64,000 nt of DNA from Pseudomonas kribbensis (GCF_003352185.1 NZ_CP029608.1:1984001-2048000); one strand, 5' to 3'. Shown: positions 17,642 to 26,945, numbered from the stretch's first letter. Made by a program: numbers and translations. Notes: generated from the letters alone by a model not told the origin.

Positions 17642-18964
17642 TTAGTTGGTCTGGGCTCCCTGGGCGATCCATGCACCGATCAGGTCACGTTCCTGCTGGG
17701 TCATCTGCGTGATGTTGCCCAGTGGCATGATCTGCGTGGTGATGGCTTGCGCCTGGATCCGTGCCGCGTTCTGGCGGATCTGCTCGGGGGTGTCGAACAT
17801 CACACCGGCCGGGGCAGCGCTGAACAGCGGGCTGGTCGGTTTGGCCGAATGGCAGACCGCGCAGCGTTCCTGGATCACGTTGTGCACCTTGTCGAACGCA
17901 GGACCTGCGTTGGATGCCTGAGCCGGAGCAGTGGCGGGTGCAGCAGGTGCAGCAGCGGCGGCCGGTTGTGCCGCTTCAGCCGGTTTCGCGCCACCACCCA
18001 GGGCCGTTTCCGGCAGCGGCTGGTACTCGATTTTCGCAGGAGCCTTGGCCACTTCCGGCGCGGTCGGCATCGGCGCAGGGCCGGTGACGTAGGCCAGGGT
18101 GATCATGCCCACCGCTGCCACCGGCAGGGTCCAGGCAAACTTGTGGCTGTCGTGACGGGTGTTGAAGTAGTGACGCACCAACACCGCCAACACTGCGATC
18201 CCGGCCAGGATCAACCAGTTGTACTGGCTGCCGTAAGTGCTCGGGAAGTGGTTGCTGATCATGATGAACAGCACCGGCAGGGTGAAGTAGTTGTTATGAC
18301 GCGAACGCAGCAGGCCTTTGGCCGGCAGCGCCGGATCCGGCGTGCGGTTCTCGGCGATCGCGGCCACCAGTGCGCGCTGTGCCGGCATGATGATGCGGAA
18401 CACGTTGCCGACCATGATGGTGCCGATGATCGCGCCGACGTGCAGGTACGCACCACGACCGCTGAACACCTTGCTGAAGCCAAACGCCGCGCCGATGATC
18501 AGCACGAACAGGATGAAGCCGAGCAGGGCGGGTTTCTTGCCGAGGGGCGAATCGCAGAGGAAGTCGTAGATGAACCAGCCGGCGATCAGCGAACCGATGC
18601 CGATGGCCACGCCTTCAGGGCCGGTCAGGCCGCTGCCGGGTGCCACGAGGTAAAGCACGGGGTTGGAGTAGAACACCACGCAAAGCAGCGCGATCCCCGA
18701 CATCCAGGTGAAATAGGCTTCCCATTTGAACCAGTGCAGGTTCTCCGGCATCGACGGAGGGGCCAGTTTGTATTTTTCCAGGTGATAGATACCGCCGCCG
18801 TGGATCGCCCACAGATCACCGGCAAGACCGGTTTTCGGGTTGACGCGGTTGAGGTTGTTCTCCAGCCAGACGAAGTAGAACGACGCGCCGATCCAGGCCA
18901 CGCCAGTGATCATGTGAACCCAGCGCACGCTCAGGTTCAGCCATTCCAACAGATGTGCTTCCAC
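17642..18964 (-). CDS. puuD: Membrane-bound cytochrome c urate oxidase PuuD
   Basis: 440 residues. Oxidises urate to 5-hydroxyisourate and passes electrons to the respiratory chain instead of making peroxide. The N-terminal two thirds is a multi-helix membrane domain (WLNLSVRWVHMITGVAWIGA at the start). An Ala/Pro-rich linker at about 320-355 leads to a C-terminal cytochrome c domain with heme motif CAVCH and a downstream Met (QIMPLGN) that can be the sixth ligand. The start is GTG 18964 with AGAGGT upstream. It is next to ureidoglycolate lyase, allantoicase, UraD and PuuE. The family is well established in Pseudomonas and related bacteria. Confidence 0.9.
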   Translation of the reverse strand: MEAHLLEWLNLSVRWVHMITGVAWIGASFYFVWLENNLNRVNPKTGLAGDLWAIHGGGIYHLEKYKLAPPSMPENLHWFKWEAYFTWMSGIALLCVVFYSNPVLYLVAPGSGLTGPEGVAIGIGSLIAGWFIYDFLCDSPLGKKPALLGFILFVLIIGAAFGFSKVFSGRGAYLHVGAIIGTIMVGNVFRIIMPAQRALVAAIAENRTPDPALPAKGLLRSRHNNYFTLPVLFIMISNHFPSTYGSQYNWLILAGIAVLAVLVRHYFNTRHDSHKFAWTLPVAAVGMITLAYVTGPAPMPTAPEVAKAPAKIEYQPLPETALGGGAKPAEAAQPAAAAAPAAPATAPAQASNAGPAFDKVHNVIQERCAVCHSAKPTSPLFSAAPAGVMFDTPEQIRQNAARIQAQAITTQIMPLGNITQMTQQERDLIGAWIAQGAQTN

Positions 18965-19015
18965 AGTCTTTACCTCTCGCCTGTCACTCTTGTTGTCGAG
19001 TGATCAGACCTTCTC

Positions 19016-19519
19016 TTATTGGTGGGGGGCGAGGATCAAACGCTCATCCTCTTTGAAAAAATGCTCATCGCAGTTATTGCCTGTGCCACTGCGATCAACC
19101 ACCAGGAAGTCATCCCGCTTTTCGATCGTCAGCACCGGGTGGTGCCAGACGCCGCGATGGTAATTGATGCCCTGCCTGCCGTTGGTGACGAAGGCGCGGA
19201 CCAAGCCTGATACAGGTACATCGCCAAGTGGCGCGACCACGATCAGAAAGGGGTTGCCGAGCAGCGGAATGAAAGCCTGGCTGCCCAGCGGATGGCGTTC
19301 CAGCATGCTCACGGTCAGCGGCATGTCCTGCGCGTCGGCGCGGAAGATGCTGATGATCGCGTTGTCCTCGGGCGTCGCGGTTTCGACCGTCGCCAGTTTG
19401 TGGAAGCGCATGGTCGAACCGTTGTTGATCATGAAGTGATCGCTGCCGTCGGTTTCGATCACGTCACCGAAGGGGGCGAAGGCTTCTTTGGTCAGCGGTT
19501 CAATCGTCAATGTGCGCAT
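19016..19519 (-). CDS. allA: Ureidoglycolate lyase
   Basis: 167 residues. Splits ureidoglycolate to glyoxylate and urea, the last step of the allantoate branch. Recognisable features are LTKEAFAPFGDVIETDG near the N-terminus, LERHPLGSQAFIPL, and the metal/active-site stretch GINYHRGVWHHPVL. ATG 19519 is chosen because the family begins MRTLTIEPLT; the 26 codons upstream are unrelated. Located 81 bases downstream of the allantoicase gene. Confidence 0.9.
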   Translation of the reverse strand: MRTLTIEPLTKEAFAPFGDVIETDGSDHFMINNGSTMRFHKLATVETATPEDNAIISIFRADAQDMPLTVSMLERHPLGSQAFIPLLGNPFLIVVAPLGDVPVSGLVRAFVTNGRQGINYHRGVWHHPVLTIEKRDDFLVVDRSGTGNNCDEHFFKEDERLILAPHQ

Positions 19520-19600
19520 GCTGTTCTTTTCCGAATTCTGTGTTGTTGGTTCTGCTTTGTGTGAGGAGGGAGCAAGCTCCCCCCTTACAGGATTCAACGC

Positions 19601-20596
19601 TTACTTGGCGACCTTGCCGAACAGGCGCAGGCGGCTCACACCACCGTCCGGGAACACGTTCAGACGGATGTGGGTGATCGGGCCCAGTGCCTTGATCTGC
19701 TCGACGAAGGTGTGTTCGGCGTGCATTTCCAGCTTCTGGCTTGGCAGCAGTTCGCGCCAGAACAGCGACTGGGTTTCGATCTGGCTGTCGGTGCCGCCTT
19801 TTACGAACGCGCCCTGGATCGAGCAGCTGTCCGGGTAGTTGCCCTTGAAGTGCAGGGTGTCGACGACGATTTTCTCGATCTCGCCCGGGTGGCCCAGTGC
19901 GACGATCACCCAGTCATTGCCCGGGGTACGACGACGTGCGGTTTCCCAGCCGTCGCCCATGTTGATGCCACGGCCCGGGTTGAGGATGTTGCTCATGCGG
20001 CCGAAGTGTTCGTCGGAGCAGGCGAGGGCGCGGCCACCGTTGAGGGCTGCAGCCAGGTCGACTTGCTCGTTGTCGCCAACCGCCGACCAGTCGCGGAACG
20101 GAATGCCGTACACGCGCAGACGGGCAACACCGCCATCCGGGTAGATGTTGAAGCGCAGGTGGCTGAACGCCTTGTCGTTGTTGATTTCGTGGTAGTGGTG
20201 GCTGTTGCCTTGCAGCTCGACGGCCGACAGCACTTCAGTCCACTGGGTGTTTTCGTCCGGCTCGCCCGAGGCCAGGAAGCAGGCTTCCAGCGAGGCCGAT
20301 GGCGGGAAGTTGCCGGTGAAGAATGAAGTGTCGATGTCCACGCCTTTGATCGAACCCGGTACGCCCAGGCGGATTACCGCGCTGTCGTAGCCTTCGAAGC
20401 GCTTGCGGCGGGATTCCCAGCCGTCCATCCACTTGCCGTTGTCGTCGAACACGCCCTCCTTCCACACGGCCGGGGTCGGCTGAAACAGACGATTGGCGTC
20501 TGCGAACCAGTCATCGGTGACCGAGATGATTTTGGTGCCCAGACGGGCATCGGCCAGGTTGACGAACTTCTCGAAAGGTACGGCGTAAGCTTTCAT
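19601..20596 (-). CDS. alc: Allantoicase
   Basis: 331 residues. Hydrolyses allantoate to ureidoglycolate and urea. Two homologous allantoicase repeats are visible: the first with [20 protein letters not shown] and [20 protein letters not shown], the second with [20 protein letters not shown] and [19 protein letters not shown]. Each ends in a FPDGG/YPDGG-V-RLR motif. Length is normal for the family. Same strand and order as puuE-uraD-alc-allA-puuD. Confidence 0.94.
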   Translation of the reverse strand: MKAYAVPFEKFVNLADARLGTKIISVTDDWFADANRLFQPTPAVWKEGVFDDNGKWMDGWESRRKRFEGYDSAVIRLGVPGSIKGVDIDTSFFTGNFPPSASLEACFLASGEPDENTQWTEVLSAVELQGNSHHYHEINNDKAFSHLRFNIYPDGGVARLRVYGIPFRDWSAVGDNEQVDLAAALNGGRALACSDEHFGRMSNILNPGRGINMGDGWETARRRTPGNDWVIVALGHPGEIEKIVVDTLHFKGNYPDSCSIQGAFVKGGTDSQIETQSLFWRELLPSQKLEMHAEHTFVEQIKALGPITHIRLNVFPDGGVSRLRLFGKVAK

Positions 20597-20683
20597 TCTT
20601 CTTGTCTGCCTTTAAATAAGTGGCTTGGGATGCTTGCAAGACCCTGGGTGCTCTCCGCGTTTGATGCACTCGGGTCAGGCTTG

Positions 20684-21199
20684 CTAGAGAGTCAGTAAAC
20701 GGAACAGGGCAATCTTGTTGATCTCCGCCAGCGCGCATTTGAACTCGGTGTCGACCGGGTTGTGAATGCGCGTTTCGAACGCCGCGAGGATCTGATGCCG
20801 GTTGCTGCCTTTTACCGCCATGATGAAGGGAAACTTGAACTTGGCCTTGTAGGCGTCGTTCAGCTCGGTGAAGCGAGAAAACTCTTCGGCCGTGCATTGG
20901 TGAATACCGGCGCCAGCCTGTTCATTGGTGCTGGCTTCGGTCAACTGGCCCTGGACGGCAGCTTTGCCGGCCAGGTCCGGGTGAGCGTTGATCAGTGCCA
21001 GCTGACTGGCGTGATCGGCGCTCAACAGGATGTCGCTCATGCGCTGGTGCAGGGTTTCGATCTGGTCGATCGACGCGTCCTGGCCCAGGTCGAAGGCCTT
21101 CTCGGCCACCCATGGCGAATGTTCGTAGATGTCGGCGAAGGCTTTGACGAAGGCGTCGCGGCTCAGGGTCGACGGTTTCAGGGTTTGAAAGGTGCTCAT
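20684..21199 (-). CDS. uraD: OHCU decarboxylase UraD
   Basis: 171 residues. Converts 2-oxo-4-hydroxy-4-carboxy-5-ureidoimidazoline to S-allantoin, following urate oxidase and UraH. The family pattern is clear: FVKAFADIYEHSPWVAEKAF, LINAHPDLAGKAA with the catalytic His of AHPDL, KFKFPFIMAVKG, and RIHNPVDTEFKCALAEINKI. The ATG overlaps the stop of puuE by four bases (ATGA), showing translational coupling; the frame extends upstream but that is inside puuE. Confidence 0.94.
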   Translation of the reverse strand: MSTFQTLKPSTLSRDAFVKAFADIYEHSPWVAEKAFDLGQDASIDQIETLHQRMSDILLSADHASQLALINAHPDLAGKAAVQGQLTEASTNEQAGAGIHQCTAEEFSRFTELNDAYKAKFKFPFIMAVKGSNRHQILAAFETRIHNPVDTEFKCALAEINKIALFRLLTL

Positions 21200-22122
21200 T
21201 TGGCAGCCCCTTGGTACGGGTGGGTTTCGTGCCAGTGACGGGCGATGTCGACGCGGCGGCTGAACCACACCTGTTCATGACTTTTAGCGTATTCGATAAA
21301 GCGTTTGAGCGAAGCCAGACGCGCCGGACGGCCCACCAGTCGGCAGTGCAGACCGATCGACAGCATCTTCGGTGCTTCAGCGCCTTCGGCGTAGAGCACG
21401 TCGAACGCGTCCTTGAGGTATTCGAAGAAATCGTCGCCCTTGTTGAAACCCTGGACCTGGGTGAAGCGCATGTCGTTGGTGTCCAGGGTGTACGGGATCA
21501 CCAGATGCGGCTTGCCGGTCGGATTGTTCGGTTCCCAGTAGGGCAGGTCGTCGTCGTAGGTGTCGCAGTCGTAGAGGAAACCGCCTTCTTCCATCACCAG
21601 GCGACGGGTGTTCGGGCCGGTGCGGCCGGTGTACCAGCCCAGTGGGCGCTCGCCGGTGAGTTCGGTGAGGATGCGGATCGCTTCGAGCATGTGCTCGCGT
21701 TCCTGCGCTTCGTCCATGTACTGGTAGTCGATCCAGCGGTAGCCGTGGCTGCAGATCTCGTGACCGGCCTCGACCATCGCACGGATCACGTCCGGGTGAC
21801 GCTGGGCGGCCATGGCCACGGCGAAGATGGTCAGCGGAATGTCGAATTCCTTGAACAGTTTCAGGATCCGCCAGACGCCGGCACGGCTGCCATACTCGTA
21901 AAGCGATTCCATGCTCATGTTGCGTGCGCCTTGCAGAGGCTGGGCCGCAACCATTTCCGAGAGGAAGGCTTCCGATTCTTTGTCGCCGTGCAGAATGTTG
22001 CGCTCGCCGCCTTCTTCGTAGTTGAGCACGAACGACAGGGCGATCCGGGCATTGCCCGGCCAGTGTGGGTGAGGAGGGTTACTGCCGTAACCGATCAGGT
22101 CGCGTGGGTAGTCAGCGCTCAC
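21196..22122 (-). CDS. puuE: Allantoinase PuuE (polysaccharide-deacetylase family)
   Basis: 308 residues. Opens allantoin to allantoate; belongs to the cofactor-poor NodB-like family, unrelated to amidohydrolase AllB. Diagnostic segments are RDLIGYGSNPPHPHWPGNAR at the N-terminus, LNYEEGGERNILHGD, EICSHGYRWIDYQYM and WYTGRTGPNTRRLV. Start is GTG 22122 with GAAGGA nine bases upstream. First gene of the minus-strand urate operon, divergent from uraH. Confidence 0.94.
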   Translation of the reverse strand: MSADYPRDLIGYGSNPPHPHWPGNARIALSFVLNYEEGGERNILHGDKESEAFLSEMVAAQPLQGARNMSMESLYEYGSRAGVWRILKLFKEFDIPLTIFAVAMAAQRHPDVIRAMVEAGHEICSHGYRWIDYQYMDEAQEREHMLEAIRILTELTGERPLGWYTGRTGPNTRRLVMEEGGFLYDCDTYDDDLPYWEPNNPTGKPHLVIPYTLDTNDMRFTQVQGFNKGDDFFEYLKDAFDVLYAEGAEAPKMLSIGLHCRLVGRPARLASLKRFIEYAKSHEQVWFSRRVDIARHWHETHPYQGAAK

Positions 22123-22205
22123 TGCAGTCTTCCTTCTTATTCGTTGACAGATTGTGTGGCGCCCTGAAGTTTGGATGGCAGGCTGGCGTCACAGCGATGG
22201 GCTGA

Positions 22206-22215
22206 TTGTATACAA
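22206..22215. promoter_or_regulatory. Purine-regulon operator candidate A
   Basis: TTGTATACAA is a perfect 10-base palindrome, 84 bases upstream of puuE. It matches the tnGTatACna style of FadR/VanR-type GntR operators. The 430-base divergent gap 22123-22552 holds this site, site B and AT-rich promoter sequence, with no credible gene. Confidence 0.5.
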
Positions 22216-22411
22216 CTTTATTCTCAATTTGTAAGCCTGATTTTTCGCATTTTTCACCGGCTGTCATCTTTTGCTGTTAACGGCGTGAACCTGCAAGAAA
22301 CCTGCCTGACCAGTCAGCTAATGGTTCAGGGGTTCAATGAATGCCTGGTTCTCGGGCAGATCCCCGGGAAATCGCGGGATGGCGGAGGTGAGCGGAAAAA
22401 TGTCGTTTTTA

Positions 22412-22421
22412 TTGTGTACAA
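22412..22421. promoter_or_regulatory. Purine-regulon operator candidate B
   Basis: TTGTGTACAA, one base from site A, about 130 bases upstream of uraH in an AT-rich stretch. The same ten bases recur in front of the AzgA-type permease gene. Confidence 0.5.
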
Positions 22422-22552
22422 TTTTTTTTAAAAGTGTCTTAATCAGTCGCTCGCCGCAGCTTTTCGTGCTCCGAAACGGTGCGGTCTCCTTTTCAACTGA
22501 CTTCGGGAGGCGCGAAGTCTGACTGCTCCATGCAGGCAGGCGCGCAGAATCA

Positions 22553-22906
22553 ATGGGACGTTTGACAACACACGTTTTGGACGCTGCACACGGTTGCCCG
22601 GGCAGCTCGATCAAGGTCGAGCTGTACCGCGTTGAAGGTTCGCACCTGGAATTGGTCGCCAGTGCGCTTACCAACAGCGATGGCCGGGTCGATGCGCCGC
22701 TGCTGCAAGGCGATGACTACCGTACCGGTGTCTATCAGGTTCAGTTCCACGCCGGCGATTACTACCGCGCCCGTGGCGTCCAGTTGCCGGAGCCGGCATT
22801 CCTGGACGTGGTCGTGCTGCGGTTCGGCATCTCTGCCGAACAGGATCACTACCACGTACCGTTGCTGATCTCGCCTTACAGCTATTCCACGTACCGGGGC
22901 AGCTGA
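22553..22906 (+). CDS. uraH: 5-hydroxyisourate hydrolase (transthyretin-like)
   Basis: 117 residues. Hydrolyses 5-hydroxyisourate to OHCU, the step between PuuD and UraD. The transthyretin-like family signature is present at both ends: RLTTHVLDAAHGCPGSSIKV at the N-terminus with the catalytic His, and the C-terminal tetrapeptide YRGS. The internal H-Y-H-V-P-L-L-I-S-P-Y block is also typical. Transcribed away from puuE, with a terminator 58 bases after the stop. Confidence 0.96.
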   Translation: MGRLTTHVLDAAHGCPGSSIKVELYRVEGSHLELVASALTNSDGRVDAPLLQGDDYRTGVYQVQFHAGDYYRARGVQLPEPAFLDVVVLRFGISAEQDHYHVPLLISPYSYSTYRGS

Positions 22907-22964
22907 CCCCCAAGCAGCTGCCTCCACCGGGAAGCGACTGCGCATATAGCTTCTTTGGTCTTTC

Positions 22965-22990
22965 GCCCGCTCACACTGCGGGCTTTTTTT
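22965..22990 (+). terminator. Terminator after uraH
   Basis: GCCCGC / GCGGGC stem with a 7-base loop followed by seven T. Confidence 0.9.
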
Positions 22991-23013
22991 CGTCTTGCCA
23001 AAAGCGTTCCGGA

Positions 23014-24606
23014 TTACAGGTCGGCAAGGGTTGCGAGCCTCGACTCATCATCCCTGACGATGAAAATACTGTCCGGTTGCGATGCATGAATCTGAGATCC
23101 ACCCTTGAGCCACACCAGCCTTTTTTCGGCGTGCGCCTGGAGGATTTCCTGCAGTGCCGGATACCCGACCTGGGTGTTCAACCGGGCGTCGGCAGCGTCG
23201 GGACCGGAATTCAAGGGTTGATGAATTTTCCTGCCCCTGACGCGATGCAGGCTGATGAAAAAGACAAAGGGATGATTCTCCCGGCGAAACACCAAGGCCG
23301 GAAAGGAAGATGAAGGCGTTGGCGTGAAAACATCATAGCCCTGGCGATTCAGGATGTTGGCCATGAGCCGCTTGAACTCAACGCCTGACTGCGTCGTTTT
23401 GAAATAATCCCACTCTTGTCTTGTGAGGTCGAAGTCCAGTCGCTGCAGGGGGCCTTCCGGGGTCAGGGTTGGCAATTCCAGGGTGCGGCTGAGCCCAGGC
23501 CCACCGCTTGATGTAGCCAGCGTCGGCAGCATCAGCAATGGATCGGCCAGTGGCGGATGAGGCGTGCTGTTACCGCGCTTCCAATCGTTGAACGTTTGCC
23601 TGAGGCGAGTCAGACCCACGCCGGTTGCCATATCCCCATCGTTGGCCAGGCTGAATTGGTGTCTGGCCACCTTGTTCAACGAGATTTCCGACAACTGCGG
23701 AAAAAAAGTGGTGATGTATTGCTTCAGAGGGTGTTGAAAGGGAAGGTTCGGATCAACCTCCCACTGATTGGCAGGCGGCACGCGGATCGCGCCTCTGGGT
23801 TGCTGCATCAGGTCAGTGCCGAGAATGCGCTCCATGTAATCGAAATCGTATACCCAGTGCTCCGGGTTCTTGATGTAGACGATCGGGTGGTCCGGGTCGC
23901 TGCCACGCGGCACCAGCAGAAACCGGGTGCCATCGACTTCAATGCTGTCGACCGCTGCCTGCAGGCGGGGCGCGTCCCATTTTTTCCAGGGATCGGACCA
24001 TTCCTCACCCGTCGCGGTGGAAGAACGTTTGGGCGCGACAACTTCTTGCGGATCATCATCCGGGTTTCGCAGGCGCTTGAGTGTCAATCTGGAATCGCTG
24101 CCGCCGGCACCCTCGTCGCTGGGTTTCACGCGCCAGGTGAGGGTGCCTTCCACCCGTTCGAGTTGTGGGCCGGAAGGTCTGTAGTCGCTGTTCAATCTGG
24201 CCCGGAAATGGTTTTCCGAATCAATGCCCAGCAACACGGTTCCCCCTTCCTGAAGATCCACGAAGTGCCTCTGCGTTCCGAGTTCCCGAATGCCGGAAAG
24301 CGCATTCGGCGCGGGAAGTCTGGATAGCTGATTGGGCGCAAGGAAAAAGTGCTCAATCGGCGCATGGACCACGACAGGGGTGATATGGGTCTCGGCCGGA
24401 AGGTCGACGATCTCCAGAGGTGCATGCCCGGAGGCGCTTGATTGAACAGGCGCCCTCAGATGATCGACAGGTATTCGGTCTTCGCCGTGGGGCGCGATGT
24501 TCAGCGGCAACCTGTGGAGTGCCGGAGGCCCGATGTCGGGAAGGGTGAAAGGCGTTTCGGGGGAGGTGGTTGACGCACCGGGTTTTATCGGGCGTTTGGG
24601 GCTCAT
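23014..24606 (-). CDS. Unassigned 530-residue protein, possible accessory effector
   Basis: I do not recognise this protein with confidence. No signal peptide or membrane segment. The first 95 residues are Pro-rich and low complexity; around 185-210 there is an acidic-then-basic linker. A central block looks folded: FLLVPRGSDPDHPIVYIKNP, then YDFDYMERILGTDLMQQPRG and VPPANQWEVDPNLPFQHPLK. The C-terminal part has SGVEFKRLMANILNRQGYDV followed by hydrophobic strands (ALVFRR, FVFFISLHRVRG), faintly like a restriction-endonuclease-type core but without its acidic and Lys residues. It sits alone between uraH and a LysE exporter, with no obvious immunity gene. The promoter region has a GTACATATAT-type box also seen before the pyocin. 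The start ATG 24606 has a weak ribosome site. Confidence 0.6.
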   Translation of the reverse strand: MSPKRPIKPGASTTSPETPFTLPDIGPPALHRLPLNIAPHGEDRIPVDHLRAPVQSSASGHAPLEIVDLPAETHITPVVVHAPIEHFFLAPNQLSRLPAPNALSGIRELGTQRHFVDLQEGGTVLLGIDSENHFRARLNSDYRPSGPQLERVEGTLTWRVKPSDEGAGGSDSRLTLKRLRNPDDDPQEVVAPKRSSTATGEEWSDPWKKWDAPRLQAAVDSIEVDGTRFLLVPRGSDPDHPIVYIKNPEHWVYDFDYMERILGTDLMQQPRGAIRVPPANQWEVDPNLPFQHPLKQYITTFFPQLSEISLNKVARHQFSLANDGDMATGVGLTRLRQTFNDWKRGNSTPHPPLADPLLMLPTLATSSGGPGLSRTLELPTLTPEGPLQRLDFDLTRQEWDYFKTTQSGVEFKRLMANILNRQGYDVFTPTPSSSFPALVFRRENHPFVFFISLHRVRGRKIHQPLNSGPDAADARLNTQVGYPALQEILQAHAEKRLVWLKGGSQIHASQPDSIFIVRDDESRLATLADL

Positions 24607-24746
24607 GGGGATTTCACTCGCAAGGTCGATTCACGTTGATCTGGCCAGAAGAGGCCGGATGTTCGGTGAATCAACGCTGCGAAGTGCGGTACATATATCT
24701 ATTTGTCAGGCGAAATGTTGCCGTGTATTGGCGACTCTCGATGGCC

Positions 24747-25376
24747 TCAGTGGCTGCTCAACAATGAAGCTGCACCTGCGCCGCCAAACAGTCCGGCACT
24801 GATGCGGTTGAACCAGCTCTGGCCCTTGCCGCTGCGCAGGTAGCGCGCGGCACCGTGGGCGCCGAGGCCGTAGGTCAATTTGCACAGCAGATCCAGCACG
24901 GTCCAGGTCGCGATCATCACCAGCAGCTGAGGCAGAAACGGCTGTTCGGCGCTGAGGAACTGCGGCAGAAACGCGGCGAAGAACAGGATGTCTTTCGGAT
25001 TGCTGGCGCCCAGCATGAATGCACGTCCGAAGAGTGCGCGAAAGCGTGGAACCGGTGCCGCCTGCGGCACTTCTGCGCCAAGCGATGGCTGACGCGATTG
25101 CTGCCAGCTCTGCCAGGCGAGGTAGAACAGGTACATCGCACCGACGATCTTCAGCGCGCTGAAGAGTTTTTCCGACGCCAGCAGCAGGGCGCCAAGCCCC
25201 AGTGCCGAAGCGCTGAGCAGGCAGATCGACGCACTCACGCCACCGAGAAACGCCGGGTAAGAACGACGCAAACCGTAATTCAGACTGTTGCTGATCATCA
25301 GCAACGACAGTGGCCCCGGAATCAGGATCACCACCAGCGCAGCGCCGCTGAACAGCAGCCAGGTTTCCAGACTCAT
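24747..25376 (-). CDS. LysE/RhtB-family amino acid exporter
   Basis: 209-residue inner-membrane translocator with about six hydrophobic segments. Family pattern: the start MSLETWLLFSGAALVVILIP continues GPLSLLMI, with GLRRSYPAFLGGVSAS, MYLFYLAWQSW and FMLGASNPKDILFFAAFLPQ (the conserved NPK motif). ATG 25376 follows AAGGAGAAAGTG, a better start than the upstream in-frame codon at 25427. Exported substrate unknown. Same strand as azgA, separated by a terminator. Confidence 0.87.
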   Translation of the reverse strand: MSLETWLLFSGAALVVILIPGPLSLLMISNSLNYGLRRSYPAFLGGVSASICLLSASALGLGALLLASEKLFSALKIVGAMYLFYLAWQSWQQSRQPSLGAEVPQAAPVPRFRALFGRAFMLGASNPKDILFFAAFLPQFLSAEQPFLPQLLVMIATWTVLDLLCKLTYGLGAHGAARYLRSGKGQSWFNRISAGLFGGAGAASLLSSH

Positions 25377-25410
25377 CACTTTCTCCTTTTTATCGTTATC
25401 AAGAATGTGC

Positions 25411-25437
25411 AAAAGCCCCACCCGCAAGGGTGAGGCT
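25411..25437 (-). terminator. Terminator after the purine permease
   Basis: On the minus strand AGCCTCACCC / GGGTGGGGCT with a TTGC loop, then TTTT. Confidence 0.75.
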
Positions 25438-25463
25438 GTTTTGACGCTCGAACCGCGTGACGC

Positions 25464-26813
25464 TTACAAGAAGATGAACTTGGCGATGAAGATCGCGCAG
25501 AGCACCCACAGGCTGACGGAGATCTCTTTGTATTTACCGGTGCCGGCCTTCAGCGCGACATAGGTAATGAAGCCCAGCGCGATACCGTCGGCGACCGAGA
25601 AGGTCAGTGGCATCATGATCGCGGTGACGATGGCCGGAATGCTGTCGGTCGCTTCGTCCCATTCGATGTGCGCCATGCCGCCCATCATCAGCATCGCTAC
25701 ATAAATCAGCGCGCCGGCGGTGGCGTAGGCGGGAATCATGCCGGCCAGCGGTGCAAAGAACATCGCGGCTATAAATAGCACACCTACGGTCACTGCGGTA
25801 AGACCAGTCCGACCACCAGCGGCTACACCGGCGGCACTTTCCACGTAGCTGGTGACCGGCGGTACGCCGACCACTGCGCCGAAAACGCTGGAGGCGGAGT
25901 CGGCTTTCATGGCGCGGGACAGGTTTTCGATGCGGCCGTCAGCACCCACCAGATTGGCGCGCTGGGCAACGCCCATCAGGGTGCCGGCGGTGTCGAACAT
26001 GTGAACGAAAAGGAAGGCGAGCACCACGCTGATCATGCTGACGTTGAACACGCCGGCGACGTTCATGGCCATGAAGGTCGGCGCCAGGCTTGGCGGAGTC
26101 GACATGATGCCTGAGTAGTGCACGATGCCCAGGCCCCAGCCTGCCAGGGTCACGGTGATGATGCTGATGAGAATTGCGCCGAATACTCTGTGGTAGCTGA
26201 GGATCGCGATCATCAGGAAGCAGATGGCTGCGAGCAGCGGGCCGGGTTCACGCAGCGAGCCGAGCTTGATCAGCGTGGCCGGGCTGTCGACGACGATGCC
26301 GGCGGTTTTCAGGCCGATCAGCCCGAGGAACAGACCCACGCCGGCGCCCATCGCAAAGCGCAGGCTGACCGGGATGCTGTTGAGCAGCCATTCGCGAATC
26401 CGCGAAAAGGTCAGGATCATGAACAGCACGCCCGAGACGAACACCGCACCGAGGGCGGTTTCCCAGTTGTAGCCCATGGTGCCGACCACGGTGTACGTGA
26501 AGAATGCGTTGAGGCCCATGCCCGGCGCCAGGCCTACCGGCCAGTTGGCGTACAGGCCCATCAGCAGGCAGCCCAGTGCGGCGGCGATGCAGGTGGCGAC
26601 GAAGGCCGCACCGTGATCGATCCCGGCATCGGCCATGATGTTCGGGTTGACGAAGATGATGTAGGCCATGGTGATGAAGGTTGTCAGACCGGCGATCAGC
26701 TCGGTCTTCACCGTGGTGCCATGCAAGCTGAGTTTAAAGAGGCGCTCCAGCAGGCCATTGCGTAACGGCGGCGAGAGTTCCAGCGTCGATGCTTCGGATT
26801 TGCGGCTTTCCAC
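25464..26813 (-). CDS. AzgA-type NCS2 purine permease (hypoxanthine/adenine/guanine)
   Basis: 449-residue proton-linked nucleobase transporter. Shows the AzgA/PbuG subfamily signature: ELIAGLTTFITMAYIIFVNP near the N-terminus, APGMGLNAFFTYTVV, FVHMFDTAGTLMGVAQRANL with the substrate-site acidic residue, and a GVPPVTSYVESAAGVAAGGR block. Start is GTG 26813 with GAGGAG eight bases upstream. A TTGTGTACAA operator candidate lies 133 bases upstream, shared with the urate genes, so co-regulation with purine degradation is likely. Confidence 0.88.
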   Translation of the reverse strand: MESRKSEASTLELSPPLRNGLLERLFKLSLHGTTVKTELIAGLTTFITMAYIIFVNPNIMADAGIDHGAAFVATCIAAALGCLLMGLYANWPVGLAPGMGLNAFFTYTVVGTMGYNWETALGAVFVSGVLFMILTFSRIREWLLNSIPVSLRFAMGAGVGLFLGLIGLKTAGIVVDSPATLIKLGSLREPGPLLAAICFLMIAILSYHRVFGAILISIITVTLAGWGLGIVHYSGIMSTPPSLAPTFMAMNVAGVFNVSMISVVLAFLFVHMFDTAGTLMGVAQRANLVGADGRIENLSRAMKADSASSVFGAVVGVPPVTSYVESAAGVAAGGRTGLTAVTVGVLFIAAMFFAPLAGMIPAYATAGALIYVAMLMMGGMAHIEWDEATDSIPAIVTAIMMPLTFSVADGIALGFITYVALKAGTGKYKEISVSLWVLCAIFIAKFIFL

Positions 26814-26945
26814 AGCGAGTACTCCTCAAGAGTTTTATTGTTATTTCCAGGGCCGGACCCTATGAGGGGGTGGCAGCGGCCCTTTGAGGCATACGCGAAT
26901 TTGTTGACCATGCGGTCAGGAACTCGCACGCAGTGGATTATGCTT

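Noticed and set aside
23290..23410. Mrr-like restriction endonuclease core in the orphan protein
   Set aside because: The helix-strand pattern is suggestive but the D-ExK residues are not there, so nuclease function is not claimed.
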